Source: Kribbella italica
GTDB taxonomy: Bacteria > Actinomycetota > Actinomycetes > Propionibacteriales > Kribbellaceae
Direction of reading: 5' to 3'
DNA: 64,000 nucleotides
NCBI RefSeq assembly: GCF_014205135.1
Contig: NZ_JACHMY010000001.1
Location: forward strand, 4,030,001-4,094,000
Below the pieces are notes generated by a model. The model had not been told where the DNA came from and ran no database searches. It worked only from the letters and a program-made list of their open reading frames with translations. Shown here piece by piece: positions 23,918 to 32,695 of this stretch; position 1 is the stretch's first letter; every line of letters begins with the position of its first letter. A program made the translations under genes and the position numbers.

Positions 23918-24742
23918 ATGCGCTTCGACCCCGTCCACTTCGTTCCGCCTGCCGATGCTCTGACTCGGCGGCGGTTGCTGGCGATCGGGGGCGGCGCCGC
24001 GGTGCTGTCGGCCTGCGGCAGTTCGCCCAAGCCCGCGCCGGCCAACCAGACCCGCCGGATCAGCCACGCCTTCGAGCTCACCGACGGCCTTCCCCTCGAG
24101 CGCATCCTCGCGATGGAGCCCGATCTGGTCGTCGCGACCGACAGCCTGAAGCGCCCGGACTACGACAAGTTGTCGGCCGTCGTGCCGACCGTCGGCCCGA
24201 TCCGCTCCGACGGCGCGTACGGCACGCCCTGGCGCGAGCACACCCGCCGGATGGCCACGATCTTCGGCCGTGAGGAGCGCGCCGAGCAGGTGATCGCCGA
24301 CGCCGAGACCCGGTACGCCGAGACCCGCCGGGCTCACCCCGAGTTCGCCGGCAAGACCCTCAGCTACGTCTGGCCGACCGCGCCCGACTACTTCCTGTAC
24401 TTCGACGTCGACCCCCGCGTGCAACTCCTGCTGGAGCTCGGCTTCGAGCTCACCGACACGGCGATTGCCCTGAGCAAGGAAAACCCCGCGGAGTTCTACG
24501 CCTCGGTCGGCTCCGAAGGCCTGCTCAAGTACGACGCCGACGCGATCGTCGCCCAGTCCTACGGCTCGGAGGCCATCGATGCCCAGCGCAACAAACTCTT
24601 CCAGTCCGTCCCGGCGGTACGCCGCGGAGCCCTCGTCCGGCTCCCGAAGGACGTCGCCGACGGCGTCGCGTTCGGCACGGTCCTGAGCGCGATGGCCGTG
24701 CTCGACGACCTCGCCGGCCTGCTCGCGAAGGTGGCCCGATGA
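23918..24742 (+). CDS. Iron-siderophore ABC transporter substrate-binding lipoprotein (short)
   Basis: A 274-residue FecB/FepB-type binding protein. The signal has a twin Arg (TRRRLL) and lipobox LSAC (Cys33). The C-lobe is complete (LERILAMEPDLVVATDS, LSAVVPTVGPI, TLSYVWPT). The N-lobe is shortened: HAFELTDGLPLERI joins the usual start ('HAFG') almost directly to the 'GLxLERI' helix, omitting some 50 residues found in typical members. It may be an in-frame deletion or a divergent family. It is controlled by an iron box and coupled to the next gene. The partner permease and ATPase genes are not in the window. Confidence 0.82.
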   Translation: MRFDPVHFVPPADALTRRRLLAIGGGAAVLSACGSSPKPAPANQTRRISHAFELTDGLPLERILAMEPDLVVATDSLKRPDYDKLSAVVPTVGPIRSDGAYGTPWREHTRRMATIFGREERAEQVIADAETRYAETRRAHPEFAGKTLSYVWPTAPDYFLYFDVDPRVQLLLELGFELTDTAIALSKENPAEFYASVGSEGLLKYDADAIVAQSYGSEAIDAQRNKLFQSVPAVRRGALVRLPKDVADGVAFGTVLSAMAVLDDLAGLLAKVAR

Positions 24743-25488
24743 CCGCCGTCGTGATGGGCACCGTGACCACCGTACGGCGGACCAGCCCGTCGTTCCTCAC
24801 CGTGACCCTGGCCGGTTGCGCGACGCTGGAGACCGGTGGCTTCGACCAGCGGATCAAGATCCTGCTCGCTCAGCCCGGCCAGGCCGAGCCCGTGCTCCCG
24901 CCGGCCGACAACTGGTACGGCGCCTACCGCGAGCTGGCCGACGACGTCCGCCCGATCATGCGCACGTTCACCATCCGGGCCCAGCGGGGCGCGGAGATCG
25001 ACATCGAGTTCGCCCTGCACGGCGACGCGGGACCCGCGTCGGCCTGGGCGCAGTCCGCCGAGCCGGGCAGCCGGCTCGGCATCATCGGGCCCGAGATCGG
25101 CGACGGCCCGAAGGCGTACCAGTACGCGCCGGACTCGCCCGACTGGCAGTTGCTCGTCGGCGACGACACCGCCGTACCGGCCCTGGCCTCGATCATCGAG
25201 TCCCTCCCGGCCGGCACCGTCGCGCGCGCCTTCGTCCAGGTCCCGCACGCCACCGACGTCCGCGACTTCGACACCGCGGCGGACCTCGAGATCGCCTGGT
25301 CAATCGGCAGCGGCCTCGCCGACGCGGTCCGTTCCGCCAAGCTTCCCGACGGTACGCCGTACGCGTGGGTGGCAGGCGAGGCCGGCATCGTCCGCGACAT
25401 CCGCCGCCACCTCACCGGCACCCTCGAGTGGGACAGCAAGGCCCACTACTTCGGCGGTTACTGGAAGGCAGGCCAGTCGGAGGGCTAA
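24739..25488 (+). CDS. Siderophore-interacting protein (ferric-siderophore reductase)
   Basis: A 249-residue flavoprotein of the SIP family, which reduces ferric siderophores in the cytosol to release iron. The FAD-binding barrel comes first, with MRTFTIRA (the RxFT/RxYT flavin motif). The C-terminal NAD(P)H-binding domain follows (LLVGDDTAVPALASIIESLP) and ends in WAAGE-like YAWVAGEAGIVRDIRRHL and YFGGYWKAG, typical of the family. Its ATG overlaps the upstream stop (ATGA). Confidence 0.92.
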   Translation: MTAVVMGTVTTVRRTSPSFLTVTLAGCATLETGGFDQRIKILLAQPGQAEPVLPPADNWYGAYRELADDVRPIMRTFTIRAQRGAEIDIEFALHGDAGPASAWAQSAEPGSRLGIIGPEIGDGPKAYQYAPDSPDWQLLVGDDTAVPALASIIESLPAGTVARAFVQVPHATDVRDFDTAADLEIAWSIGSGLADAVRSAKLPDGTPYAWVAGEAGIVRDIRRHLTGTLEWDSKAHYFGGYWKAGQSEG

Positions 25489-25503
25489 GGAAACACGCCC
25501 AAC

Positions 25504-25998
25504 CTACTTCGGCGGCAACTGCCCATCCCACACAGCCTTCGCGCCGGCGTCCCCGGTCCGAATGGTCTGATAGATCACCAGTACGCCGACCACGACCACC
25601 GCCGCGCTCAGCACCCATTCCAGCGGCTGGCTCTTGGTTGCCTTCGCACCCTTTCCACTGGCCAACGCCGAGGGCCCAGCCAGCACCAGGAACGCAAGAA
25701 CCACCAGCACCGCGAACCCGAGCACGAACCAGAACAGCAGATCCCCGCGGTCCTGGTGCACCTTCACCGCCGCCTCCAGCTCCGGGATCGCCGCCAGGAA
25801 CGCCTCGCCGCTCTCCTTGGCGACGAACGCAACCACCAGCCCGGCCAGCCCGAGCAGCAGGGCCGGCCACCGCAGCAGCCACCGCCACTTCGGCACCAGC
25901 GCGAACACGATCGCCGTCAGCGCGGCCACCGGCAGCAGCACCACCGCGGCGTGAATCACCAGCACATGCAGAGGAAGGTCTCCGAAGCGCTCGAACAT
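25504..25998 (-). CDS. DUF2231 domain membrane protein
   Basis: A 164-residue protein with four membrane segments. LPLHVLVIHAAVVLLPVAAL near the start carries the His that marks the DUF2231 family. ESGEAFLAAIPELEAAVKVH and DRGDLLFW are also family-like. The role is unknown; relatives have been proposed to bind haem. It stands alone, convergent with the siderophore operon. ATG 25998 starts at MFERFGD; an upstream in-frame start at 26067 is less likely. Confidence 0.78.
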   Translation of the reverse strand: MFERFGDLPLHVLVIHAAVVLLPVAALTAIVFALVPKWRWLLRWPALLLGLAGLVVAFVAKESGEAFLAAIPELEAAVKVHQDRGDLLFWFVLGFAVLVVLAFLVLAGPSALASGKGAKATKSQPLEWVLSAAVVVVGVLVIYQTIRTGDAGAKAVWDGQLPPK

Positions 25999-26130
25999 GA
26001 GGACTCCCGTGGCTCGGCCGAAGTGGACTAACACTAACTGCACGTTCAACCACCCGAAACGGTTCAATCAGCCTAGAGCAGTACAGTGCACGGGCCCTCG
26101 CACCACGTGACCGGAGGAGTTGACGCGCCG

Positions 26131-27084
26131 ATGACGGCAGGACGACCGCTACCCACCCAGGACGACGTACTCGGGTACTTCGACACCCTGTCGAACTGGG
26201 GACGCTGGGGTGACGACGACGAGCTCGGCACGCTGAACCACATCACCGACGACGTACGCCGGGCAGCGGCGCGGGCCGTGCGGCACGGCCGGAGCGTGTC
26301 GTGCGCGTGGGAGGTCGCCGTACCGGAGGAGATGGAGCGGTCGACGACGGCGTGCCCGTGCGCCGCCGACATGCCGGGCGCCGAGCACATGCCCGCGCTG
26401 TTCCACAACGACCGCCGCTGGGGCTTCTCGAACGAGCGGCTCGGCATCTTCTTCCACGGCAACACGATCACCCACCTCGACTCGCCGTGCCATCTCTTCT
26501 GGGACGGCAAGATGTACAACGGGCGGTCGCACTCGCTGGTCGACGCCGCGACGGGTTCGGCCTGGGCCGCCGTCACCGCGGCAGCGAACGGGATCGTCAC
26601 CCGCGGCGTCCTGCTGGACATCGCGAAGGTCCGCGAGGTGCCGTGGCTGGAGCCGGGGCAGGGCGTGACGCCCGACGACCTCGAGGAGGCCGAGCGCCGC
26701 CAAGGCGTGCGGGTGCAGTCCGGCGACGCTGTACTCATTCGCACCGGCAACGGCCGCTCCCGGCACGAGGCCGGCGCGGCCGGCGGGATCACGCAGGCCG
26801 GCTGGCACGCGTCCTGCCTACCGTGGCTGCGGGAGCGCGAGGTCGCGCTGATCGGCGCCGACACTCCCCAGGACGTTCAGCCATCGGGGTACGACGACGT
26901 ACTGATGCCGGTCCACGCCGTCAGCCTGGTGGCGATGGGCCTGTGGCTGCTCGACAACTGCGACCTGGAGGCGTGCGCGACGACGGCCGCCGAGCTCGGC
27001 CAGTGGGACTTCCAGCTCGCCGTCGCGCCGGTCCGCCTCGCCGGTACGTCGGGCAGCCCGGTCAACCCGATCGCCACCTTCTGA
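26131..27084 (+). CDS. Cyclase family protein (kynurenine formamidase-like)
   Basis: A 317-residue metal-dependent hydrolase. The metal-binding signature HGNTITHLDSPCH (HxGTHxDxPxH form) lies near residue 107, and the supporting IGADTPQD region is present. Relatives hydrolyse formamides or isatin. It has an N-terminal GRWGDDDELGTLNHIT block common in the long 'cyclase' subgroup. GGAGGA lies 12 bases before the ATG. No pathway partner is evident. Confidence 0.85.
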   Translation: MTAGRPLPTQDDVLGYFDTLSNWGRWGDDDELGTLNHITDDVRRAAARAVRHGRSVSCAWEVAVPEEMERSTTACPCAADMPGAEHMPALFHNDRRWGFSNERLGIFFHGNTITHLDSPCHLFWDGKMYNGRSHSLVDAATGSAWAAVTAAANGIVTRGVLLDIAKVREVPWLEPGQGVTPDDLEEAERRQGVRVQSGDAVLIRTGNGRSRHEAGAAGGITQAGWHASCLPWLREREVALIGADTPQDVQPSGYDDVLMPVHAVSLVAMGLWLLDNCDLEACATTAAELGQWDFQLAVAPVRLAGTSGSPVNPIATF

Positions 27085-27128
27085 CCGCCGTACGCCGGAC
27101 CACGCGCCCGGGGTGAGCCCCGCGCAGG

Positions 27129-27134
27129 TAGCCT
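27129..27134 (+). promoter_or_regulatory. -10 element of hisN; probable leaderless transcript
   Basis: TAGCCT ends 6 bases before the hisN ATG, so transcription should begin at the start codon. No ribosome site fits in between. Confidence 0.45.
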
Positions 27135-27140
27135 TCCGGC

Positions 27141-27926
27141 ATGCCTTCGCACACGGACGACCTGCGGCTCGCGCACATCCTGGCTGACGACGCGGACTCG
27201 ACCACGATGGATCGGTACAAGGCGCTCGACCTGCACGTCGCCACGAAGCCGGACCTGACCCCGGTCAGCGACGCCGACCGCCGCGTCGAGGACGTGATGC
27301 GCAAGACGCTCTCGCGGGCTCGGCCGCGCGACGCGTTCGTCGGCGAAGAGGAAGGCACCACCGGGTGGGGTCCGCGGCGCTGGGTCGTCGACCCGATCGA
27401 CGGGACGAAGAACTACATCCGCGGCGTCCCGGTCTGGGCGACGCTGATCAGCCTGATGATCGAGGACCAGGTCGTCGTCGGTGTGGTCTCCGCGCCGGCG
27501 CTGCAGCGGCGGTGGTGGGCGTCGTACGGCGACGGCGCGTGGACCGGCCGCGCGCTGATGTCCGCGCAGCCGTGCCGCGTGAGTGACGTGAGCAAGATCG
27601 AGGACGCCTCGCTGTCGTACTCCTCGCTCAAGGGCTGGGAGAAGCTCGGCAAGCGCGACCAGTGGGCCGGCCTGATGGACGACGCCTGGCGCACCCGCGC
27701 GTACGGCGACTTCTGGTCCTACATGCTGGTGGCCGAAGGCGCCGTCGACATCGCGGCCGAGCCCGAGCTCAACCTGTACGACATGGCCGCGCTGTCGATC
27801 ATCGTCGACGAGGCCGGCGGCACCTTCACCTCGGTCGACGGCGAGCCCGGCCCGAACGGCGCCAACGCGGTGGCCACCAACGGCCGCCTCCACGAAGACG
27901 TCATCACCCGGCTCGCCCAGCCCTAG
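27141..27926 (+). CDS. hisN: Histidinol-phosphatase (inositol monophosphatase fold)
   Basis: A 261-residue Mg-dependent phosphatase. The active-site blocks are VGEEEG, WVVDPIDGTKNYIRG and LYDMAALSIIVDEAGG. In actinobacteria this subgroup is HisN, which makes histidinol from histidinol phosphate, and it usually lies next to aroA and rsgA. Here about 3.5 kb of siderophore and other genes separate it from rsgA. A general inositol-phosphatase role cannot be excluded. Confidence 0.88.
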   Translation: MPSHTDDLRLAHILADDADSTTMDRYKALDLHVATKPDLTPVSDADRRVEDVMRKTLSRARPRDAFVGEEEGTTGWGPRRWVVDPIDGTKNYIRGVPVWATLISLMIEDQVVVGVVSAPALQRRWWASYGDGAWTGRALMSAQPCRVSDVSKIEDASLSYSSLKGWEKLGKRDQWAGLMDDAWRTRAYGDFWSYMLVAEGAVDIAAEPELNLYDMAALSIIVDEAGGTFTSVDGEPGPNGANAVATNGRLHEDVITRLAQP

Positions 27927-27981
27927 GATCCAGCCCCAGAGCCCAGGCGCCCAGAAACCCAGCCGCCCAGGACCCAGCCGC

Positions 27982-28980
27982 CTAGGCCCCAGGCGGAGGC
28001 GCCGTCGACTCGCGGAAGATCAGGCGGTTGATCGTGCGTGCGGCCGGCTCCGGCGCGGGCTCGCCGCTGATCTCGGCGAGCAGCCGGAGGATCGCGTCCC
28101 GCCCCTGCGCCTCGCGGTCGACCGCGACCGTCGACAGTGACGGCGTGGCGAACTTGCCCATCACCTCGTCGTCCCAGCCGAAGACGCTCAGGTCGCCAGG
28201 CACCGACCACCCACGCGACAGCGCACCCCGCACCACGCCCATCGCGACCACATCGTTGGCAGCGACAACGGCCGTGACACCGCAGTCACCAGGCAACGCG
28301 GTGATCGCGTCGAAACCCGACTGCGCCGTCCAGTCGCCGTCGTACACCCCGACAGACGACAGCCCGAGCCGCTCGATCGCCTCCAGGTACACGGCTTTCC
28401 GGTTGCGCGCCGAGCCGAAGTCCTGGTCACCGGACACGTGGAAGAACGACCGGTGCCCCAGCGACGCCAGGTACTCGACGATCTCCACCATCTCGGACGC
28501 GGCCGCGAGCTCACCGAGCCCGCGCAGCTTGTCGTCGTACGTCTCGCTCTCGACGATCGGGACCTGCTGGAGCCGCTTGCTCTTCAGCCCGGTCGGTGAG
28601 ATCGCCAGGATCCCCTCGACCTGACCGGACCGCGCCAGATCCTCGATCCGCGCCGATCGCGCCCGCTGGCCACCTTCGACGCTGACGATGTCGACCTGGT
28701 AGCCCGCCCGGTGCGCCGTCTCGGACGCCGCGACCAGCAGCCGGCCGGGAAAGTGCGGGCCGGAGGCGAGCACGATCGCCAGCCGGTTCGTCCGCCGGGT
28801 CCGCATCGACCGGGCCACCAGGTTCGGGCGGTAGTCCAGCGACTTGACGGCGAACTCGACCTTGATCCGCGTCTTGGGCTTCAGGCTGTCCGCGTCCTGC
28901 AGGTAGCGGGACACGGTCGTGTGCGAGACCCCCGCCAGCCGTGCCACCTGATGGATCGTCGCCGGCCGTTTCGGCTCCAC
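27982..28980 (-). CDS. LacI-family transcriptional repressor
   Basis: A 332-residue regulator. The N-terminal helix-turn-helix and hinge read IHQVARLAGVSHTTVSRYL, followed by a periplasmic-binding-like sugar-sensing domain (FFHVSGDQDFGSARNRK, VTAVVAANDVVAMGVVRG, LSVFGWDDE). It starts with GTG at 28980 behind a strong GGAGGGGAAGG. It is divergent from the sugar ABC transporter operon at 29182 and most likely represses it until the sugar binds. Confidence 0.92.
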   Translation of the reverse strand: MEPKRPATIHQVARLAGVSHTTVSRYLQDADSLKPKTRIKVEFAVKSLDYRPNLVARSMRTRRTNRLAIVLASGPHFPGRLLVAASETAHRAGYQVDIVSVEGGQRARSARIEDLARSGQVEGILAISPTGLKSKRLQQVPIVESETYDDKLRGLGELAAASEMVEIVEYLASLGHRSFFHVSGDQDFGSARNRKAVYLEAIERLGLSSVGVYDGDWTAQSGFDAITALPGDCGVTAVVAANDVVAMGVVRGALSRGWSVPGDLSVFGWDDEVMGKFATPSLSTVAVDREAQGRDAILRLLAEISGEPAPEPAARTINRLIFRESTAPPPGA

Positions 28981-29099
28981 GTCTTGGCCACCTTCCCCTC
29001 CGCAGCCTGGCTGCGCCCCACACGTTAGCCGATCCCAGGACCGGCTCGGCGAGATCTACAACGATTGACCTTGCGCCTGTCCGATACCGGAACGAGGGG

Positions 29100-29128
29100 T
29101 TGACACCCCCAGACACCTGCGGTTAGCT
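29100..29128 (+). promoter_or_regulatory. Promoter of the sugar ABC operon
   Basis: TTGACA (29100-29105), a 17-base spacer and TTAGCT (29123-29128). It lies in the lacI-permease divergent region. Confidence 0.5.
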
Positions 29129-29140
29129 ACCGGATCAGAA

Positions 29141-29153
29141 GTGGATCGATCAC
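29141..29153. promoter_or_regulatory. Possible LacI operator
   Basis: GTGGATCGATCAC is an imperfect palindrome with the central CG step typical of LacI operators. It is placed just downstream of the promoter, suited to repression. Confidence 0.35.
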
Positions 29154-29181
29154 ATTTTATTGATTGACCCCGGGAGCGCCT

Positions 29182-30117
29182 ATGAGCGATACCGCCCGCA
29201 GCCGAAAACTTTCCTTTCGCGAGCGTTTACGACGAGATTATCCTGTCCTCTTGCTGGCCATTCCCGGCATGTTGGTCATTTTTGCCTTCCAGTACTACCC
29301 GCTGTGGGGCAACGTCATTGCCTTCCAGGACTACCAGCCGTACCTGGGCGTCGGGCAGAGCCTCTGGTCGGGCATCGAGAACTTCAAGATCGTCTTCAAC
29401 GGCGACCCCGAGTTCCTCAACGCGGTCAAGAACACCCTGGTGCTGACCCTGATCCAGACCGTCATCGTCTTCCCGGCCCCGATCGTGGTCGCGCTGGTCC
29501 TGCACAGCCTGCTGTCGAACAAACTGCGTCAGATCGTCCAGACGATCATCTACGTCCCGCACTTCATGTCGTGGGTGATCGTGGTCGCGGTGTTCCAGCA
29601 GATGCTGGGTGGCACCGGAATGATCAACAACTGGCTGCGTTCGCACGGCTACGATCCGATCAACATCATCGGCAACGCCGACGCGTTCCGTGGCCTGCTG
29701 ACCTCGCAGGTGATGTGGAAGGACACCGGCTGGGCGACGATCCTGTTCCTGGCCGTGCTGTCGCAGATCGACAAGTCCCTGTACGAGGCGTCCGCCGCCG
29801 ACGGCGCGAGCCGCTGGCGGCAGACCTGGCACGTGACGCTGCCGGGCCTGAAACCGATCATCATCCTGCTGCTGATCCTCAAGCTCGGGGACTCGCTGAC
29901 GGTCGGTTTCGAGCAGATCATCCTGCAGCAGCAGGGCGTCGGGGTCGATGCGAGCGAAGTGCTCGACACCTACGTGTACAACAACGGGATCCTCGGCGGC
30001 GACTGGGGCGTTTCGGCCGCGGTCGGGCTGGTGAAGAGCGTCGTCGCGCTGACCCTGGTGCTGACCGCCAACAAGCTCGCCCACCGCCTCGGCGAGGAAG
30101 GGGTGTACCGCGGATGA
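29182..30117 (+). CDS. Sugar ABC transporter permease (LplB type)
   Basis: A 311-residue inner-membrane permease with six membrane segments. The cytoplasmic EAA loop, which docks with the ATPase, reads YEASAADGASRWRQTWHVTLPG. The opening (DYPVLLLAIPGMLVIFAFQYYPLWGN) and the SQVMWKDTGWATILFLA region match LplB/YtmL-like polysaccharide permeases. ATG 29182 has GGGAG upstream; TTG 29164 is in frame but weak. The stop overlaps the next ATG (ATGA). Confidence 0.92.
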   Translation: MSDTARSRKLSFRERLRRDYPVLLLAIPGMLVIFAFQYYPLWGNVIAFQDYQPYLGVGQSLWSGIENFKIVFNGDPEFLNAVKNTLVLTLIQTVIVFPAPIVVALVLHSLLSNKLRQIVQTIIYVPHFMSWVIVVAVFQQMLGGTGMINNWLRSHGYDPINIIGNADAFRGLLTSQVMWKDTGWATILFLAVLSQIDKSLYEASAADGASRWRQTWHVTLPGLKPIIILLLILKLGDSLTVGFEQIILQQQGVGVDASEVLDTYVYNNGILGGDWGVSAAVGLVKSVVALTLVLTANKLAHRLGEEGVYRG

Positions 30118-31034
30118 GCGATCGAAGCCCAGCACGCAGCCGGCGCCAGGTCCTGGTGGGTGGGATGCCGATGCCGAGCATGGCGGAACGAGTCGTCAAG
30201 GCCGTCTTCCTGACCGCGATCTGCGCGGCGGTGGTGCTCCCGTTCGTCGGGGTGATCTCCACCAGCCTGGCCAGTCCGGAGGAAGTCGTCGAGGCCGGCG
30301 GTTTCGTCCTGCTGCCGCACGGGTTCGACCTGTCGGCGTACCGGTCGATCCTGTCCGGCGGGACGGTGACGCAGGCCCTTCTGGTGAGCGCCTTCGTCAC
30401 CGCCGTCGGTACGGCGATCTCGCTGGTGCTCACCTGCACGCTCGGCTGGGCACTGAGCCGGCGGGGCACGGTCGGCAACAAGCCTCTGCTGCTGATGGTC
30501 CTGGTCAGCCTGCTGTTCAACCCCGGCCTGATCCCGACCTATCTGGTGGTCCAGCAGTTCGGTCTGCTGGACAGCCTGTGGGCGATCATCCTTCCGACGT
30601 CGGTGAGCGCGTTCAACGTCATCGTCGTCCGGGCCTACTTCGCCGGGCTGCCGACCGAGGTCCTCGACTCGGCCAAGATCGACGGCGCCTCGGAGTGGAA
30701 GGTGTTCTGGCACATCGGGCTGCCGCTGTCGAAGGCGGTGGTGGCCGTGGTCGGACTGTTCTACGGCGTCGGGTACTGGAACAGCTTCTTCGGCGCCCTG
30801 CTCTACCTGAACGACGCCAGTAAATGGCCGTTGCAACTGGTCCTACGGACCTACGTGGTGGACGGCGTCGAGATCGGCGCCCAGGACCTGGGAGCCGCGG
30901 GTGAGGCACTGCCTCCTCAGACTTCGATTCAAATGGCAATTCTGATGATTTCCATCATTCCGATTTTGTGCGTCTACCCCTTTGTCCAGCGGCATTTCGC
31001 CAAGGGCGTTCTGACCGGCGCCGTCAAGGGCTGA
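30114..31034 (+). CDS. Carbohydrate ABC transporter permease (LplC type)
   Basis: A 306-residue permease partner, with six membrane segments. The EAA loop reads LDSAKIDGASEWKVFWHIGL. LLFNPGLIPTYLVVQQFGLLDSLW is typical of the LplC/YtcP group. It starts at ATG 30114, overlapping the upstream stop by four bases. The frame is open far upstream through the first permease, but that part is out-of-frame shadow. No ATP-binding subunit is in the operon; like many actinobacterial importers it probably shares a general MsiK-type ATPase (inference). Confidence 0.92.
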   Translation: MSDRSPARSRRQVLVGGMPMPSMAERVVKAVFLTAICAAVVLPFVGVISTSLASPEEVVEAGGFVLLPHGFDLSAYRSILSGGTVTQALLVSAFVTAVGTAISLVLTCTLGWALSRRGTVGNKPLLLMVLVSLLFNPGLIPTYLVVQQFGLLDSLWAIILPTSVSAFNVIVVRAYFAGLPTEVLDSAKIDGASEWKVFWHIGLPLSKAVVAVVGLFYGVGYWNSFFGALLYLNDASKWPLQLVLRTYVVDGVEIGAQDLGAAGEALPPQTSIQMAILMISIIPILCVYPFVQRHFAKGVLTGAVKG

Positions 31035-31050
31035 CACGAGAGGCAGAACC

Positions 31051-32679
31051 ATGACCACCAATGATTCACGGCTCAGCCGCCGGGCCTTGCTGGGCGGTGT
31101 CGGAGCCCTCGGGCTGACCGGCGTCGTCGGCGCCTGCTCCAACGAGGGCCGCGGCGGCAACAGCGGGCTGAACAACAGCGGGAACCAGTCTGGCGTCCGA
31201 CCGGCCTACGTGCCCTACAAGGGGGTCAAGCCGGATCTGGACGGCGCCGAGTACAACATCCCCAACGCGTTCACCCGCTACCCGGCCAATCCGGTCAGGG
31301 CGATCGAGAACCCGCCCGGGGACGGCAAACCGATCAACGTCCTGGGTTCCACCAACACCCCTGTCCCGCCGAAGCTCGAGCAGAACCGCTTCTGGCAGGA
31401 GTTGAACAGGCGGGTCGGTTCACCGATCTCGGTCAGTCTGACGCCGTCGGGTGACTACGCCCAGAAGTTCGCCACCTCGGTCGCCGGCGACCAGCTCGGC
31501 GACATCTTTCAGGTTGGTGGCGTTCCCCAGGTCCCACAGCTGCTCGAGACCAAGGCCGCGGACCTCACCCCCCACCTGTCCGGGGACAACATCAAGAAGT
31601 ACCCGTTCCTGGCCAACCTGCCCTCGGTCGGCTGGAACTCGTGCATCTTCGGCGACAAGATCTACGCCGTCCCGGTGCCGCGAGGAGCGATCAGCTCCCA
31701 GGCGCTGTACACCCGCGTGGACCTGCTCGAGAAGCAGGGACTCAGCGACGAGGTGAAGAGCCTCGACGACTTCCTCGAGCTGTGCAAGGCGCTGACCGAC
31801 AAGCGCGCGAACCGGTTCGCCCTGGCCTCGTCACCGACGCTGTTCGTCCGCAACATGTTCGACATTCCGAACACCTGGAGCGAGGACGGCAAGAAGCTGG
31901 TCAGCTACCTCGAGCACGAGGCGCACGAAGAGATCTTCGAGTTCCTGCGCAAGCTGTGGAGCTCGGGCTACATCCACCCCGACGCCTATTCCGGGCAGCA
32001 GGTGGACCTGAAGATCCGGTTCGGGAACGGATCGAGCCCGCTGGTCGTCGACACCTTCAGCGGCTGGCCCGACTACCTGCAGACGGCGGTCAGCGACCAG
32101 GCCCGGATCGGCATCATCGCACCGCCGAAGCACGACGGCTCGGGCAAGGGCAAGATCTGGCTGGGCGGGCCCACCAGCAACACGACAGCGATCAGTAAGA
32201 AGGCTGAAGGCCGCGTCGAGAGCCTGCTGGCATACCTGAACTACCTGGCCGCGCCCTTCGGCACCCAGGAGTACCTGTTCCGCAAGTTCGGGCTGCCGGT
32301 CGTGCACCACAAGGTCGTCGACGGCAACCCGGTCCTGACCGCCAAGGGCTTCAGCGAGTCCCAGCTCGGCCTGAAGTACCAGGCCGACGAGCCGTGGACG
32401 ATCTTCCTGCCCGAGCAGAAGGGCAACGCCGAGGTGCAGTTCAATGCTATGAAGGAGATCTGCCCGGACGCTTTCGCCAATCCGGCGGCCGGACTGTACT
32501 CCGAGACCAACGTGCGCAAGGGTTCGCAGCTCACCAGCAACATCGACCAGGTGACCGACGACATCATCCAGGGCCGCAAACCCGTCTCGGCCTGGGCCGA
32601 TGCGGTCAAGAAGTGGAAGAGCGGCGGTGGGGACAAGATCGCCGAGGAGTACGCCGAAGCACTCGAAGCATCGCGTTGA
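31051..32679 (+). CDS. Sugar ABC transporter substrate-binding lipoprotein
   Basis: A 542-residue extracellular solute-binding protein. The signal peptide has a twin arginine (LSRRALLGGVGALG) and lipobox VGAC, so it is probably Tat-exported and lipid-anchored. The length and architecture fit LplA-type oligosaccharide binding proteins, which work with LplB/LplC permeases. It lies 16 bases after the second permease gene, with GAGAGGCAG upstream. The ligand is unknown; downstream oxidoreductases and a sulfatase hint at a modified or sulfated sugar. Confidence 0.9.
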   Translation: MTTNDSRLSRRALLGGVGALGLTGVVGACSNEGRGGNSGLNNSGNQSGVRPAYVPYKGVKPDLDGAEYNIPNAFTRYPANPVRAIENPPGDGKPINVLGSTNTPVPPKLEQNRFWQELNRRVGSPISVSLTPSGDYAQKFATSVAGDQLGDIFQVGGVPQVPQLLETKAADLTPHLSGDNIKKYPFLANLPSVGWNSCIFGDKIYAVPVPRGAISSQALYTRVDLLEKQGLSDEVKSLDDFLELCKALTDKRANRFALASSPTLFVRNMFDIPNTWSEDGKKLVSYLEHEAHEEIFEFLRKLWSSGYIHPDAYSGQQVDLKIRFGNGSSPLVVDTFSGWPDYLQTAVSDQARIGIIAPPKHDGSGKGKIWLGGPTSNTTAISKKAEGRVESLLAYLNYLAAPFGTQEYLFRKFGLPVVHHKVVDGNPVLTAKGFSESQLGLKYQADEPWTIFLPEQKGNAEVQFNAMKEICPDAFANPAAGLYSETNVRKGSQLTSNIDQVTDDIIQGRKPVSAWADAVKKWKSGGGDKIAEEYAEALEASR

Positions 32680-32695
32680 CGCGAAAGGAAGACCT

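Noticed and set aside
29160..30113. Upstream extension of the second sugar permease into a 624-residue fusion
   Set aside because: The extension is out of frame over the first permease. The ATGA overlap at 30114 gives a normal-length permease.
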